Source: CBDCCT01 sp965214995 (lineage in GTDB: Bacteria; Deinococcota; Deinococci; Deinococcales; Trueperaceae). From it: DNA of 64,000 bases. Numbering within the stretch: the first letter of the stretch is position 1; every line of letters begins with the position of its first letter. The stretch is taken from assembly GCA_965214995.1 (NCBI GenBank), contig CBDCCT010000002.1, positions 3,596,001-3,660,000 on the forward strand, written 5' to 3'. Below, piece by piece: positions 52,656-62,139 of this stretch. Below the pieces are notes generated by a model. That model made no database searches and had not been told where the DNA came from. It saw only the letters and a list, made by a program, of their open reading frames with translations. Both the position numbers and the translations under genes were made by a program.

Positions 52656-52726
52656 CCCCGGCGGTTTGATGTTTGGCAGTAGGCGGCCTCCGCTTAGGCG
52701 CGCATAATGACGCGTAGGAGGTCGGC

Positions 52727-53683
52727 ATGACGAGCACGGCACAACCCACAGCGCAGCGCACAGCACCCCAATTTTCAAACGAGGTTGCGGAACTGCGTGG
52801 GGTCAGCAAAACCTACGGCGAGGTTCAGGCCCTCAAGAACGTCAGCTTTGAGGTGCGCGCGGGGGAGGTGGTGGCGGTTTTGGGCCCCAACGGCGCGGGC
52901 AAAACCACGGCGGTGAGTCTCCTGCTCGGGCTGCTCCGCCCGACGGCGGGCACGGCGCGACTTTTCGGCGCGGACCCCCAGGCAACGGAGACCCGCACCC
53001 GCGTGGGGGCGATGCTGCAAATCTCGGGCGTGCCCGAGACGGTAAAGGTGGGCGAGCATATTAAACTCTTTTCATCCTATTACCCCAAGCCGCTGAGTTT
53101 GGCTCAGACGCTCCAAGCTGCTGACCTTGTGGGGCTCGAGCATCGGCTCTACGGCAAGCTCTCGGGCGGCCAAAAGCAGCGGTTGCACCTAGCCCTCGCG
53201 CTCTGCGGAAACCCCGACCTGCTCTTTTTGGACGAACCCACCACCGGTTTGGACGTGGAGGCGCGGCGGAGTCTGTGGGAGCGGGTGCGCGGTTTTATCG
53301 CCTCGGGGCGGACTGTGGTCTTAACGACGCACTATTTAGAAGAGGCCGACGCGCTGGCCGACCGCATCATCGTCATCAACAAGGGCGAGAAGATTGCCGA
53401 GGGCACGCCTGCCGAAATCAAGTCGCGCACGGCGGGGCGGCGGATTCGTTGCGTCACTAAGGTGAGCCCCGAGATGGTGAGGGGTTTTGCAGGTGTGACT
53501 TCTGTAACGCTCGAGGGCGCGGCCTTAGAGATTCTGGCGACCGAGGCCGAGCCCGTGGTGCTGGCGCTGTTGCAGCGCGACCCCGGTTTGCGCGACTTAG
53601 AGGTGAGCGGGGCGGGGCTCGAGGACGCTTTCTTGGCGCTTACAAAGAACAAGACATACACTCAAAAAGGAGTTCCCGCATGA
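52727..53683 (+). CDS. ABC-2 type exporter ATP-binding protein
   Basis: A 318-aa ATPase. Walker A LGPNGAGKTT near residue 61, signature LSGGQKQRLHLALAL, Walker B LLFLDEPTTGLD, H-loop VVLTTHYLEEAD. The last 90 residues form the C-terminal extension seen in drug/antibiotic exporters (VVLALLQRDPGLRDLEVSGAGLEDAFLALT). SD AGGAGG precedes ATG 52727. ATGA overlap with the permease gene. Confidence 0.94.
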   Translation: MTSTAQPTAQRTAPQFSNEVAELRGVSKTYGEVQALKNVSFEVRAGEVVAVLGPNGAGKTTAVSLLLGLLRPTAGTARLFGADPQATETRTRVGAMLQISGVPETVKVGEHIKLFSSYYPKPLSLAQTLQAADLVGLEHRLYGKLSGGQKQRLHLALALCGNPDLLFLDEPTTGLDVEARRSLWERVRGFIASGRTVVLTTHYLEEADALADRIIVINKGEKIAEGTPAEIKSRTAGRRIRCVTKVSPEMVRGFAGVTSVTLEGAALEILATEAEPVVLALLQRDPGLRDLEVSGAGLEDAFLALTKNKTYTQKGVPA

Positions 53684-54480
53684 CCCGCGCACGTTCAACC
53701 GTCTCTTCATCACCCCCAAAACGCAACTTAGCACGCATCTATGCGCTCGAGGCCAAGACCGAATTCCTAAAGCTCTGGCGGCTGCCCGCCTATTCGGTTG
53801 CCACTTTGGTGTTCCCGCTCATGTTCTACGTGATTTTCGGCCTCACCTTTGGCGGCTCCGCGGGTCCGGTGAGCATCTCGACCTACTTGCTCGCAACTTA
53901 CGGCGCGTTCGGGATTATCGGCGCGGCGCTGTTCGGCTTCGGTGTCGGCGTGGCGGTCGAGCGCGGGCAGGGCTGGATGCGTCTGAAACGCGCCTCGCCG
54001 ATGCCGCCGACCGCCTACTTCGTCGCCAAGATTGCGATGGCGCTCTTTTTCAGTCTGCTCATCGTGATGCTCCTTTTCGCCCTCGGCGCGCTTCTGGGCG
54101 GCGTGCGGCTGCCCCTCACAAGTTGGCTTTCGCTCCTCGGCGTGCTGCTCGTGGGCGTGTTCCCGTTTTGCGCGATGGGGCTCGCGTTCGGCTACCTGCT
54201 CGGCCCCAACAGCGCGCCCACCGCGCTCAACATCATCTACTTGCCGATGGCCTTTGCTTCCGGCTTGTGGATTCCCCTCGGAAACCTGCCCGGAGCCGTC
54301 CAGGCCATCGCGCCCTACCTGCCGCCGTATCACTACGCGCAGCTCGCGCTCAAGACCATTGGGGCGAGCGAGGGAAGGGCGAGCTGGGTTCACGTCGCCG
54401 CGCTCTTCGGTTTCACGGTGTTCTTTCTCGCTATCGCGGTGTGGGCGTACTGGCGTGACGAGGGCAAGACGTACGGCTAG
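53680..54480 (+). CDS. ABC-2 type exporter permease
   Basis: A 266-aa six-helix membrane protein of the ABC-2 family. It has an N-terminal amphipathic region (LEAKTEFLKLWRLPAYSVATLVFPLMFYVIFG), a central GWMRLKRASPMPPTAYFVAKI loop, and a C-terminal YLPPYHYAQLALKTIG segment. It is transcribed with the ATPase and followed by an amidohydrolase and a two-component system. This arrangement resembles BceAB- or DesKR-linked exporters; the substrate is unknown. Confidence 0.92.
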   Translation: MTRARSTVSSSPPKRNLARIYALEAKTEFLKLWRLPAYSVATLVFPLMFYVIFGLTFGGSAGPVSISTYLLATYGAFGIIGAALFGFGVGVAVERGQGWMRLKRASPMPPTAYFVAKIAMALFFSLLIVMLLFALGALLGGVRLPLTSWLSLLGVLLVGVFPFCAMGLAFGYLLGPNSAPTALNIIYLPMAFASGLWIPLGNLPGAVQAIAPYLPPYHYAQLALKTIGASEGRASWVHVAALFGFTVFFLAIAVWAYWRDEGKTYG

Positions 54481-54504
54481 TAAAGAGATATGAAGGAGGT
54501 AAAA

Positions 54505-56319
54505 ATGAGGATGACACACGCTTTTGTACTGTTCGCAACCACGCTGTTGACGGGCGTCGGTGTGGCGGGGACGGGTCAAGCGGTGCTCTTCGAGAACGTC
54601 AGGGTCTTTGACGGCGAGCGGGTGATTCCGCAGACGAACGTTCTCGTGGAGGAGGGACTTATCGCCGCCGTGGGCGAGGGTCTGGAACCGCCCGCGGGGG
54701 CTGAGGTGGTAGACGGGCGCGGCAAAACGCTCCTGCCGGGACTTATCGACGCGCACGTGCACGTTTTTACGCGGGAGGCGCTCGAGCAAGCCCCCGTCTT
54801 CGGCGTCACCACCATGCTGGACATGTTCACGGACGTTTCCTTCGCGCAGGCCATGCGGGCGGAGCAGGGGGCGGGCGGGGCCACGGACCGGGCCGACCTG
54901 TTCTCGGCGGGAACGCTCGCCACCTCGCCGGGGGGGCACGGGACCCAGTTCGGCCTCGCCATCCCGACCCTAACCGACCCCGACGAGGCCGACGCCTGGG
55001 TCGAGGCCCGCACGGCGGAGGGCTCGGACTGGATAAAGGCGGTGCTCGAGGACGGCTCGGCCTTTGGGCTGGGCTATCCGACTCTTAATGAGGCGACCTT
55101 AGAGGCCGTGGTGACCGCGGCGCACGCGCGGGACCTGCTGGTGGTCACGCACGTCTCGACGCTTAACGACGCCAAGGCGGCCATCCGCGCCGGGACGGAC
55201 GGGCTGGCGCACAGCGTCGTTGACAAAGAACCCGACGAGGCGGTGCTCGAGCTTGCGGTCGAAAACGACATCTTCGTCATCGCCACGCTCGCGGTGTACG
55301 AAACGATTGGCGGCGAGCCAAAAGGTGAGGTGTTGGCTGAGGACCCGCGCCTCGAGCCCTACCTTTCCGCGTTCGACCTGCAAAACCTTTCGGGCGCTTT
55401 TCCGCCCTCCGGGGGCTCGAGCTTCGCGGCCGCTCAGGCGTTGGTGCGCGCCCTGCACGCACGGGAGGTGCCGGTCCTGGCGGGCACGGACGCGGCCAAC
55501 CCGGGCACGACCTACGGCGCGAGCCTCCACCGCGAACTCGCGCTCCTCACTGCGGCGGGCTTGAGCCCGCGCGACGCCCTCGCCGCCGCCACTTCGGTGC
55601 CCGCCGACCGGTTCGGCCTCACCGACCGCGGCCGCGTCGCGCGGGGCCTCAAGGCGGACCTCCTGCTCGTGGAGGGCGACCCCACGGAGGACGTCACCGC
55701 GACGCGCGCGATTGTCGGCGTCTGGAAGGACGGCGTCAGGGTCGACCGCGACGCCTACCGGGCGGGGCTTGCGGCCCAACGCGAAGCCGCCGAGGCGCAG
55801 ACGCGCCTGCTCGCTGAGGCGGACGCGGCCCCGGTCAGCGATTTTGAAGCCGGGAACCTAAGCGTCGCCTTCGGCCAGCCCTGGGTCGTCTCGACCGACG
55901 CGGTGGCGGGCGGGGCCTCCGAAGCCGCTTTCCGCGTGGTCGAGGGCGGCGCGGCGGGGAGCGGTCACGCGCTCCTCATCGAGGGCGAGGTCAGGGAGGG
56001 GTTCGCCTTTCCCTGGGCGGGCGCGATGTTCATGCCCGGCGCGGAGCCGTTCGCGGGGGCGGACCTGCTAAACAAGCCCACCCTCCACTTTTTCGCCAAG
56101 GGCGAGGGCGGCCCCTACCGCGTGCAGGTGTTTTGCGAGAACTTAGGGCAGATTCCGGCGGAAAGGCCTCTCGAGGTTGGGCCGGAGTGGCAGGCCTACG
56201 CGTTTGACCTCGCCACCCTTAACGGCTGCGACACGGGCGGGCTGCAGGCGGTCGTCTTTTCGGCCGGGCCGGGTCCGGGGGTGTTCGCGTTCTTCCTCGA
56301 TGAGGTGGCGTTCCGCTAG
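54505..56319 (+). CDS. Secreted amidohydrolase with C-terminal beta domain
   Basis: A 604-aa exported metallo-hydrolase. A signal peptide (MTHAFVLFATTLLTGVGVAGTGQA) is followed by the amidohydrolase N-terminal sandwich (FENVRVFDGERVIPQTNVLVEEG). The metal motif is GLIDAHVHVF; further His are in VVTHVST and LAHSVVD; the catalytic Asp is in LAGTDAANPG. Residues 430-604 are an extra beta-rich module (DFEAGNLSVAFGQPW, GVFAFFLDEVAFR) resembling a carbohydrate-binding or CIA30-like domain. The start ATG 54505 has AAGGAGGT upstream. It sits between the exporter and its likely sensor system. Confidence 0.88.
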   Translation: MRMTHAFVLFATTLLTGVGVAGTGQAVLFENVRVFDGERVIPQTNVLVEEGLIAAVGEGLEPPAGAEVVDGRGKTLLPGLIDAHVHVFTREALEQAPVFGVTTMLDMFTDVSFAQAMRAEQGAGGATDRADLFSAGTLATSPGGHGTQFGLAIPTLTDPDEADAWVEARTAEGSDWIKAVLEDGSAFGLGYPTLNEATLEAVVTAAHARDLLVVTHVSTLNDAKAAIRAGTDGLAHSVVDKEPDEAVLELAVENDIFVIATLAVYETIGGEPKGEVLAEDPRLEPYLSAFDLQNLSGAFPPSGGSSFAAAQALVRALHAREVPVLAGTDAANPGTTYGASLHRELALLTAAGLSPRDALAAATSVPADRFGLTDRGRVARGLKADLLLVEGDPTEDVTATRAIVGVWKDGVRVDRDAYRAGLAAQREAAEAQTRLLAEADAAPVSDFEAGNLSVAFGQPWVVSTDAVAGGASEAAFRVVEGGAAGSGHALLIEGEVREGFAFPWAGAMFMPGAEPFAGADLLNKPTLHFFAKGEGGPYRVQVFCENLGQIPAERPLEVGPEWQAYAFDLATLNGCDTGGLQAVVFSAGPGPGVFAFFLDEVAFR

Positions 56320-56354
56320 GGTTTTACATGGTGCTTTAGATAGAGTGCTTTAGA

Positions 56355-57515
56355 ATGAACGAGATGTTCACGTCCGTTTCACCCAAAAGAATCGGCTGGG
56401 AGCCCTACCTCTACCTCATTTACCTGGGCTTTTTCTTCTTCCAGCCGTTCTTCGACACTTCTTTCGGCCTTGTTGACTGGCTCGCCACCCTCGGGTCCGT
56501 TGCGCTTTTTCTGCCCGTCTACTTCTGGGGCTTTCAGCAGCAGGGGCGTCCTATTCTCCTTGCGGTCGGCGTCATGACGGTTTTGGGCTTCGTGTCGGTC
56601 CAATTTTTCAACACGGGCGGCACCGTGTTTTTCGTCTACGCCGGGGCGGCGGCGGCCTATGCGGGGAGGCCGCGCCTCGTTCTGCGGGTGCTGCTGCTTA
56701 TTCTTGGAGTGGTCGCGCTCGCCTTTGTGGTGTCGCCTTTGCCCCTGTCGGTCCGCCTCTGGACGTTCATGTGGGCTTTTCTGTTCGTACCCATGATAGG
56801 CGCGCTCAACACCTTCCAGGCCGAGCGAGAAAGGAGCAACGCGAAGCTGCTCATGGCCCAGGAGGAAATCGAGCGCTTGGCGACCGTGGCCGAGCGCGAG
56901 CGCATTGCCCGCGACCTGCACGACCTGCTGGGCCACACGCTTTCAATCATCACCTTGAAGTCTGAACTGGCCGCCAAACTCGCGCCACACGACCCGGCTC
57001 GAGCGGCGGGGGAGATGCGGGACGTCGAGCGCATCTCCAGGGACGCGTTGTCAGAAGTGCGGAGCGCGGTGCGGGGCTACCGGGCGCAGGGGCTTAAGGC
57101 GGAACTCGAGAGCGTCAAAAGGGTGCTCAAGACCGCCGGAGTGGCGTTTGACTACTACGCGGAGCCCGTCACGCTCTCCCCGGCGCAAGAGAGTACGCTC
57201 TCTTTTGCGCTACGCGAGGCGGTCACCAACGTGGTGCGGCACTCCGGGGGGACGCGCTGCGCGGTGCGGCTGCGGTGGGAAGAGGACGGGGTGGGGCTCG
57301 AGGTCGAGGACGACGGCTGCGGCGGCCTCGCGCCCGAGGGCTCCGGGCTGTTGGGAATGCGCGAGCGGGTCCGGTCGCTCGGCGGGCGGGTGGTGCGCGT
57401 CGGTAAAAGTGGCACCCGCCTCACCGTCTTTTTACCCACGATGACCTCACCAAGCCAAACTTCACCAGAACGAACACCAGGACCCGCGCCAGAGCCCGCG
57501 CTGCAAGACGCATGA
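56355..57515 (+). CDS. DesK/NarX-type sensor histidine kinase
   Basis: A 386-aa sensor kinase with five or six membrane helices in the first 160 residues and no large external domain. The HisKA_3 motif is ERERIARDLHDLLGHTLSIITLKSEL (phospho-His in DLHDLLGH). The ATPase domain shows ALREAVTNVVRHSGGTRCAV (N box) and LEVEDDGCGG, GSGLLGMRERV (G boxes). It overlaps the regulator by ATGA. Intramembrane sensing, perhaps with the nearby exporter, is inferred. Confidence 0.93.
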   Translation: MNEMFTSVSPKRIGWEPYLYLIYLGFFFFQPFFDTSFGLVDWLATLGSVALFLPVYFWGFQQQGRPILLAVGVMTVLGFVSVQFFNTGGTVFFVYAGAAAAYAGRPRLVLRVLLLILGVVALAFVVSPLPLSVRLWTFMWAFLFVPMIGALNTFQAERERSNAKLLMAQEEIERLATVAERERIARDLHDLLGHTLSIITLKSELAAKLAPHDPARAAGEMRDVERISRDALSEVRSAVRGYRAQGLKAELESVKRVLKTAGVAFDYYAEPVTLSPAQESTLSFALREAVTNVVRHSGGTRCAVRLRWEEDGVGLEVEDDGCGGLAPEGSGLLGMRERVRSLGGRVVRVGKSGTRLTVFLPTMTSPSQTSPERTPGPAPEPALQDA

Positions 57516-58114
57516 TTCGTGTACTCATCGCCGAAGACCAGGGGATGGTGCTGGGCGCGCTCGCGGCGCTTCTGGAGCTTGAAGGCGACATCGAGGTGGT
57601 GGCGCAGGCCAAGGACGGGGTGGAGGCTTTGAAGCTCGCGCAAACGCACCAGCCGGACGTACTCTTGACCGACATCGAGATGCCCGAGATGACGGGGCTC
57701 GAGCTCGCCGCCGAAGTCAAGAAAGCGTTACCCAAAACGCGCGTCATTATCCTCACGACTTTCGCGCGCGGCGGCTACTTGCGCCGCGCGCTCACCGCGG
57801 GCGCGTCGGGCTATCTCCTCAAAGACGCGCCCGCGCGCGACCTCGCCGAGGCGGTGCGGCGCGTTCATGCGGGAGGTCGCGCGGTGGACCCCGAGTTGGC
57901 CGCCGAGGCCTGGGGCGAGCCCGACCCGCTCACCGAGCGCGAAAGGCAGGTGCTGCGCTTGGCGGGGCAGGGGCGGACGAGCGCGGACATCGCCGCCGTT
58001 TTGGGGTTGTCGGACGGCACGGTGCGGAACTATCTCTCCGAGGCTATCTCCAAACTCGGCGCGGGCAACCGGGTCGAGGCGGCGCGGTGGGCGCGGGAGC
58101 GGGGCTGGCTGTAG
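57512..58114 (+). CDS. NarL/LuxR-family response regulator
   Basis: A 200-aa regulator. Receiver domain: IRVLIAEDQGMV (acidic pocket), phospho-Asp in VLLTDIEMP near residue 54, and VIILTTFARG and YLLKDAPA for the Thr/Lys switch. The C-terminal GerE helix-turn-helix is PLTERERQVLRLAGQGRTSADIAAVLGLSDGTVRNYLSEAISKLG. It probably controls the exporter operon; the dyad at 52644 is one possible target. Confidence 0.95.
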   Translation: MIRVLIAEDQGMVLGALAALLELEGDIEVVAQAKDGVEALKLAQTHQPDVLLTDIEMPEMTGLELAAEVKKALPKTRVIILTTFARGGYLRRALTAGASGYLLKDAPARDLAEAVRRVHAGGRAVDPELAAEAWGEPDPLTERERQVLRLAGQGRTSADIAAVLGLSDGTVRNYLSEAISKLGAGNRVEAARWARERGWL

Positions 58115-58230
58115 CGGGGCGGGATGTGTCTCCACCGCCCCGCTACGCTCCACTTACCTTCTCCACCTTTTCTTCTGACGGAGCCCCCTTGGCCGCGGAG
58201 CTCACCGGAGGAGGGCTCCAAAAACTCCTG

Positions 58231-60798
58231 CTAGGGCTGCGTGCTGCCTTCCAGGGTGAGCGCGAAGAGGTGCATCGTCTCACGGTCGGGCAGGCCGACG
58301 CCCGTGAGTTCGCGCTCCGGCTCGAGCGCCACCGTCTGCGCGAAGATGCGGCAGTTGAGGCTCTCGACCGCGCCCGAACCCCCCCGCCTTTGCGCGTAGT
58401 CCAACGCGACCGTCTCGCCATAACGCGGTTGTTGGCACCAGTCGGAAAGGCCCAGCATTACCTCCTCGCTGCTCCCGTCGGCGTAGTGGAGCGTTAGGGG
58501 CACCTCATAGTTGCCCTGTTCGGACGCGCCCAGAAGATGCAGGGTCTCATAGGAGCCCGCCGGGACGCGCAGGCGCTGGCCCTGGAGTGAAACGTTGTTG
58601 GCTTCGGCCTCGGTGGGCGGGAAGAGGTAGGGGACCTCTTCGAAGACGAACCTTTCTCCCCCCGCGGGCGAGCGCTCCGCCGGATAGGTGGCCCCCAGTT
58701 CGCCCGAGTGGTTGTCGAAGTTGCCCTTTAGGGGGTTCGACGGGTCGGAAAAGGCGTCGTTGTTAAAAGCGGGGGCGAGCTCGAGCGCGACAAAATCCCC
58801 TTCTTCAAAAGCGGCGGGGAGCTCGAGCTCGGGCCCCGTGCGTCCTCCCGCCCCGGCGAGGTCGGGCAGGGGCGCGTCCGTAGACCAGTGGGCGAGCGCG
58901 AAACCAAAAGGCGGCAGGGTGACCGCCGCGTCCGCCGCAACTTCGGTCTCGCTCACGAGGTTCGCCAGGCGGTCGAAGACGCGCACGCTGGCTCCCGCTC
59001 CTAAGCCGTCACCCGTCACCGCCGCTTGCGTGTCCTCTTCGGCCCAACTCTTCAAGAGCAAAAGGCGCTGCCCCGGTTGACCATAAAGCTTTCTCATCAC
59101 CAGCGGGCGAAACACGAGCGCGTCGGCGCGCACGGGCGTGCCCGCGGGGTTGTTTACGGTGACGCGGTGCTCACCGGCTTCGAGGGTAAGCACGCCCAGC
59201 TCGCTCATCTGGTAATGCACCTCATCCACGCCCGGCAGCTCGAGCGTAGGCAGAGAAGCGTCGTCAACGAAGACTTCTAGGGTGTTGGATCGGTTCTCGG
59301 CGCGCGCCAAGGCGTAAACGCGGTAGGGGCCGCTCTCGGGGAGTTCTACGGTTGCCCCCACGCTCGAGCCCTCGACCAGCACCGCCGTAAGCTGCCCGCT
59401 CGCCGCCGCATTTATTTCGGTGGGGGGCGACTGCCCGAAGTCGAGACCGGTCTCTATCTCGAGCGTCACGTCGTCCGTTTTCTCGAGCCAAACGTAAGGG
59501 AGCATGTCCAAAGCCTCGGGCCGCGCTTCGGCTTGGAGGAGCGCCAAAAGGCCGGTGATGGTCGATTCCGCGCCCGCGTTGCGGTTGATGATGCCGCGCT
59601 CCAAGCCGTCAAAGGTGCGGCCCGTTTGGGGTTCGTACATGGGCTGGCGCAGTTCGTTGTTGCCCAGAAGCCAGCCCGTCATGAGCCCGCCGAGTTCGTT
59701 ATAAACCTCCTTGCCCGTCGCGTCGGCGAGCGCGAAAAAGCCGGAGGCGACCGACTCCATCCCAAACGCGATTTGCGCGAAGGTGTCCACCGCGGGGCTC
59801 ATCCTTTCGACCGGACCCTCGCTCGCCAGGAGATGCACGAAAAAGTGCCCGGCCTCCGCCTCGGCGCTGTCCAGCCAGTCCTCCGCCTCGGGGCGCGCTT
59901 CAGAACTTGCTGTGTATGCCTCGGCCAGGGCCTGCGTTTGCCTCGAGCCCCAGGCGTGCCACTCGAGCGGGTCGCGCGCGAAGGAGGGGTGGGCGAGAAA
60001 GGGGTACGTCTCGGGCGGGCCGTACTGGAAGGCGGCAAGACCGTCAGCGAGCATCGTGAGGAGCCCCCTCACCTCTTCGTTCTCTTCGACTTCCAAATAA
60101 CGCGCCAGCGCCACGGCTAAAATCGAAGCGACGTCCGCGCCGTCGTCGGGGAGCCACTGGGGCACTTCAAAGCCGCGAACCGTTTCAAACTCGCCAAACT
60201 GAGGTTCGACCTTCGCCACAAAGGGCGACACGCCTTTTAAGAAGCTCGCCTGCAACTGCGCTGCGTAGTCGGGGTCTACATCACGAAACACCCGGTAGCC
60301 CTCGGCCAAGGCCCACAGCCCCCGCGCCGCCCAAAAGCCCGCGCCTTTGCGGGAGGTGCGGCCCAGCGTGTTGATGCTGCCGTCTTCAAAAACGAAATTG
60401 TAGAACTCGCCGTCGTCGGCCTGGAGCGCCATCGTGAAGTCGAGCAGGCCCTTGGCCTCATCCAACGTGCTAACGACGCCCCTTTCGTAGCCCCACAGGT
60501 AGGCAATCGCCGCCCGCGCCACGTCGTCCAAGTCGGTCACGCCCTCGCCGGGGGCCTCGCGCCCGACGTACTGGCCCGGCTCGTCGGGGCTGGGCTCGGC
60601 GTAAATCCAGACGCCGAGGCGCGTCTCGCCCTCGACCTCGAAAGGCTGGGTGAGAAAGTCGAGGTGGTCGAAGTTGGTGACGTCCTGCGCTGCGTCCTGT
60701 GCAAAGCCGAGCGAGGCGAGGAGCCCGAGGAGAGAGAAGAGGATGCTTGGGAGCATCCTCTTCGGAATTTTTTGAACCCTTTTAACGCTCATGCTCAC
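58231..60798 (-). CDS. Large secreted protein of a sugar-utilisation locus
   Basis: An 855-aa exported protein with signal peptide (ILFSLLGLLASLGFAQ) and no family I can name with certainty. Residues 70-430 look all-helical with repeated aromatic-rich segments (AIAYLWGYERGVV, LLDFTMALQADDGEFYNFVF, GAGFWAARGLWALAEGYRVF, AGAESTITGLLALLQAEA), as in alpha/alpha-barrel glycosidases or lyases. A carbohydrate-binding-like module follows (PYRVYALARAENRSNTLEVFVDD, EAGEHRVTVNN). The C-terminus is another beta domain. It is last in an operon with a sugar-binding protein and permease, supporting a glycan-degrading role. Confidence 0.75.
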   Translation of the reverse strand: MSMSVKRVQKIPKRMLPSILFSLLGLLASLGFAQDAAQDVTNFDHLDFLTQPFEVEGETRLGVWIYAEPSPDEPGQYVGREAPGEGVTDLDDVARAAIAYLWGYERGVVSTLDEAKGLLDFTMALQADDGEFYNFVFEDGSINTLGRTSRKGAGFWAARGLWALAEGYRVFRDVDPDYAAQLQASFLKGVSPFVAKVEPQFGEFETVRGFEVPQWLPDDGADVASILAVALARYLEVEENEEVRGLLTMLADGLAAFQYGPPETYPFLAHPSFARDPLEWHAWGSRQTQALAEAYTASSEARPEAEDWLDSAEAEAGHFFVHLLASEGPVERMSPAVDTFAQIAFGMESVASGFFALADATGKEVYNELGGLMTGWLLGNNELRQPMYEPQTGRTFDGLERGIINRNAGAESTITGLLALLQAEARPEALDMLPYVWLEKTDDVTLEIETGLDFGQSPPTEINAAASGQLTAVLVEGSSVGATVELPESGPYRVYALARAENRSNTLEVFVDDASLPTLELPGVDEVHYQMSELGVLTLEAGEHRVTVNNPAGTPVRADALVFRPLVMRKLYGQPGQRLLLLKSWAEEDTQAAVTGDGLGAGASVRVFDRLANLVSETEVAADAAVTLPPFGFALAHWSTDAPLPDLAGAGGRTGPELELPAAFEEGDFVALELAPAFNNDAFSDPSNPLKGNFDNHSGELGATYPAERSPAGGERFVFEEVPYLFPPTEAEANNVSLQGQRLRVPAGSYETLHLLGASEQGNYEVPLTLHYADGSSEEVMLGLSDWCQQPRYGETVALDYAQRRGGSGAVESLNCRIFAQTVALEPERELTGVGLPDRETMHLFALTLEGSTQP

Positions 60799-60800
60799 GA

Positions 60801-62129
60801 CTACTCACTTTGCAGCGCGACCGAGGCGATTTCGGCCTGACGGTCGGCGGCCCACGAGATGGCTTCTTCCTCCGACGCCGCCTCGTAAACGCTGTAGACG
60901 TGGCGGAAGTCCAGCGTGTCGCCCGGCAGGTAGTGGTTGGGCGCGCTCGGCGTCACGTCCGCCGTCGCGTCGTAGGTGGCGAACTCGTCCGCGGTCCACT
61001 TAAAGACGCCCGTGCGGAACTCCTGCGACTCGAAGACCCAGGTGTCGCCGGAGAGAAAGGCGTCGTTGTTTTCAGCGATTTCGGGCGTCTCGGGCGAGAT
61101 TTCGGCCACGGCGAGTCCGAGAGTCGGTGAGTAGTCGGCCCGCCAGGCCTCGGGCGAGGCGAAGATGTAGGTCGCGCCCCAGTAGAGGGGGTTCAGATTG
61201 TTGTCGGCGCGGAAAGCGAGGTAGGGGGTGCCGTCAACGGTGGTCACGGCGTCGCGCTCGGCGAAGTAGGCTTCCGGCGTGGTTTCCAACTGGTCGGCCC
61301 AGATGAGTTTGCGGAACACGGGCATGAGGTGGAGCGCCTCGGGGTCGGCCTGGCTCACCACCCTGGTCGCCATGTTCTGCACCTTCATCATGTCGGCGTA
61401 GCCGCGAAAGGTCACGTCGTTCGACACGTCCACGTCGCCCGTCGCGTAGATGCGGGCGACCACGCGCTGGTTCAAACCCACAAAGCGGTCCGAGGCGTAC
61501 TCGCTCACCACCGTGACGCGGGCGGGTCCGGCGGGGAGAATTTGGGTTGTCACGTGGCGCATCCCGCCCTCCTCGAGCGTCGTATATTCCTCGTGCGGCC
61601 CCAGCTCCTCGTTCGCCCAGTAGGTGCTTTCAGGGTAGCCCGAAAAGCGCAGGATGCCAAGTTCGTCGATTAAGAGTTCGTCCGTGCCCCCAAAGCCGGT
61701 GATGCTCGGCAGACCGCTCGCGGGCACCTCGACTTCAAAGCCGTCCATCATGTTGCTCGAGATGACGGTGGGGTCTTCTCCACTCACCGAAAGTGCAGCG
61801 TCGTAACTCGGTGCGTCCATCGCTTCGTCCGAAAGTTGAATCTCGGCGGGACCCGTCGCCAAAAAGGCGAGTTCGTCGCCCGCCGACAAACGTTCGTTGA
61901 GGTCGGTGTCGTCAATTTGATAGGGCACCTCTTCGCCGCCGATGAGCACGCGTAACGAGTCCCAATTCATCTCGAACTCCGCGCCGACCTCGTTACGCAG
62001 CGTGAGCAGGTCGATGGAGACCGGCACCGGGCGGTCGGTCTGCTTGTCCACTTCGACCGTGAGGGAGCGGGTCTCAGCCATAGCGAGGCCCAAAAGTAAA
62101 GTTGCCAGTAAAACCAGTAGTCGCTTCAT
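60801..62129 (-). CDS. Secreted protein with beta-sandwich pattern, sugar locus
   Basis: A 442-aa exported protein (signal MKRLLVLLATLLLGLAMA). It has no recognised family. The beginning (SLTVEVDKQTDRPVPVSIDLLTLRNEVG, VLIGGEEVPYQIDD) resembles domains that start large glycan-active proteins. Later parts (VTVVSEYASDRFVGLNQRVVARIYATGDVDV) are beta-rich. ATG 62129 has AAGGAGG 5 nt upstream. It lies 10 nt after the binding-protein gene and 2 nt before the next gene, so it is firmly in the operon. Confidence 0.75.
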   Translation of the reverse strand: MKRLLVLLATLLLGLAMAETRSLTVEVDKQTDRPVPVSIDLLTLRNEVGAEFEMNWDSLRVLIGGEEVPYQIDDTDLNERLSAGDELAFLATGPAEIQLSDEAMDAPSYDAALSVSGEDPTVISSNMMDGFEVEVPASGLPSITGFGGTDELLIDELGILRFSGYPESTYWANEELGPHEEYTTLEEGGMRHVTTQILPAGPARVTVVSEYASDRFVGLNQRVVARIYATGDVDVSNDVTFRGYADMMKVQNMATRVVSQADPEALHLMPVFRKLIWADQLETTPEAYFAERDAVTTVDGTPYLAFRADNNLNPLYWGATYIFASPEAWRADYSPTLGLAVAEISPETPEIAENNDAFLSGDTWVFESQEFRTGVFKWTADEFATYDATADVTPSAPNHYLPGDTLDFRHVYSVYEAASEEEAISWAADRQAEIASVALQSE

Positions 62130-62139
62130 AACTGCCTCC

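Noticed and set aside
52279..52707. 142-codon plus-strand frame
   Set aside because: It is antisense to the conserved small protein ending ATGNFKRGNER and has a non-protein-like composition.
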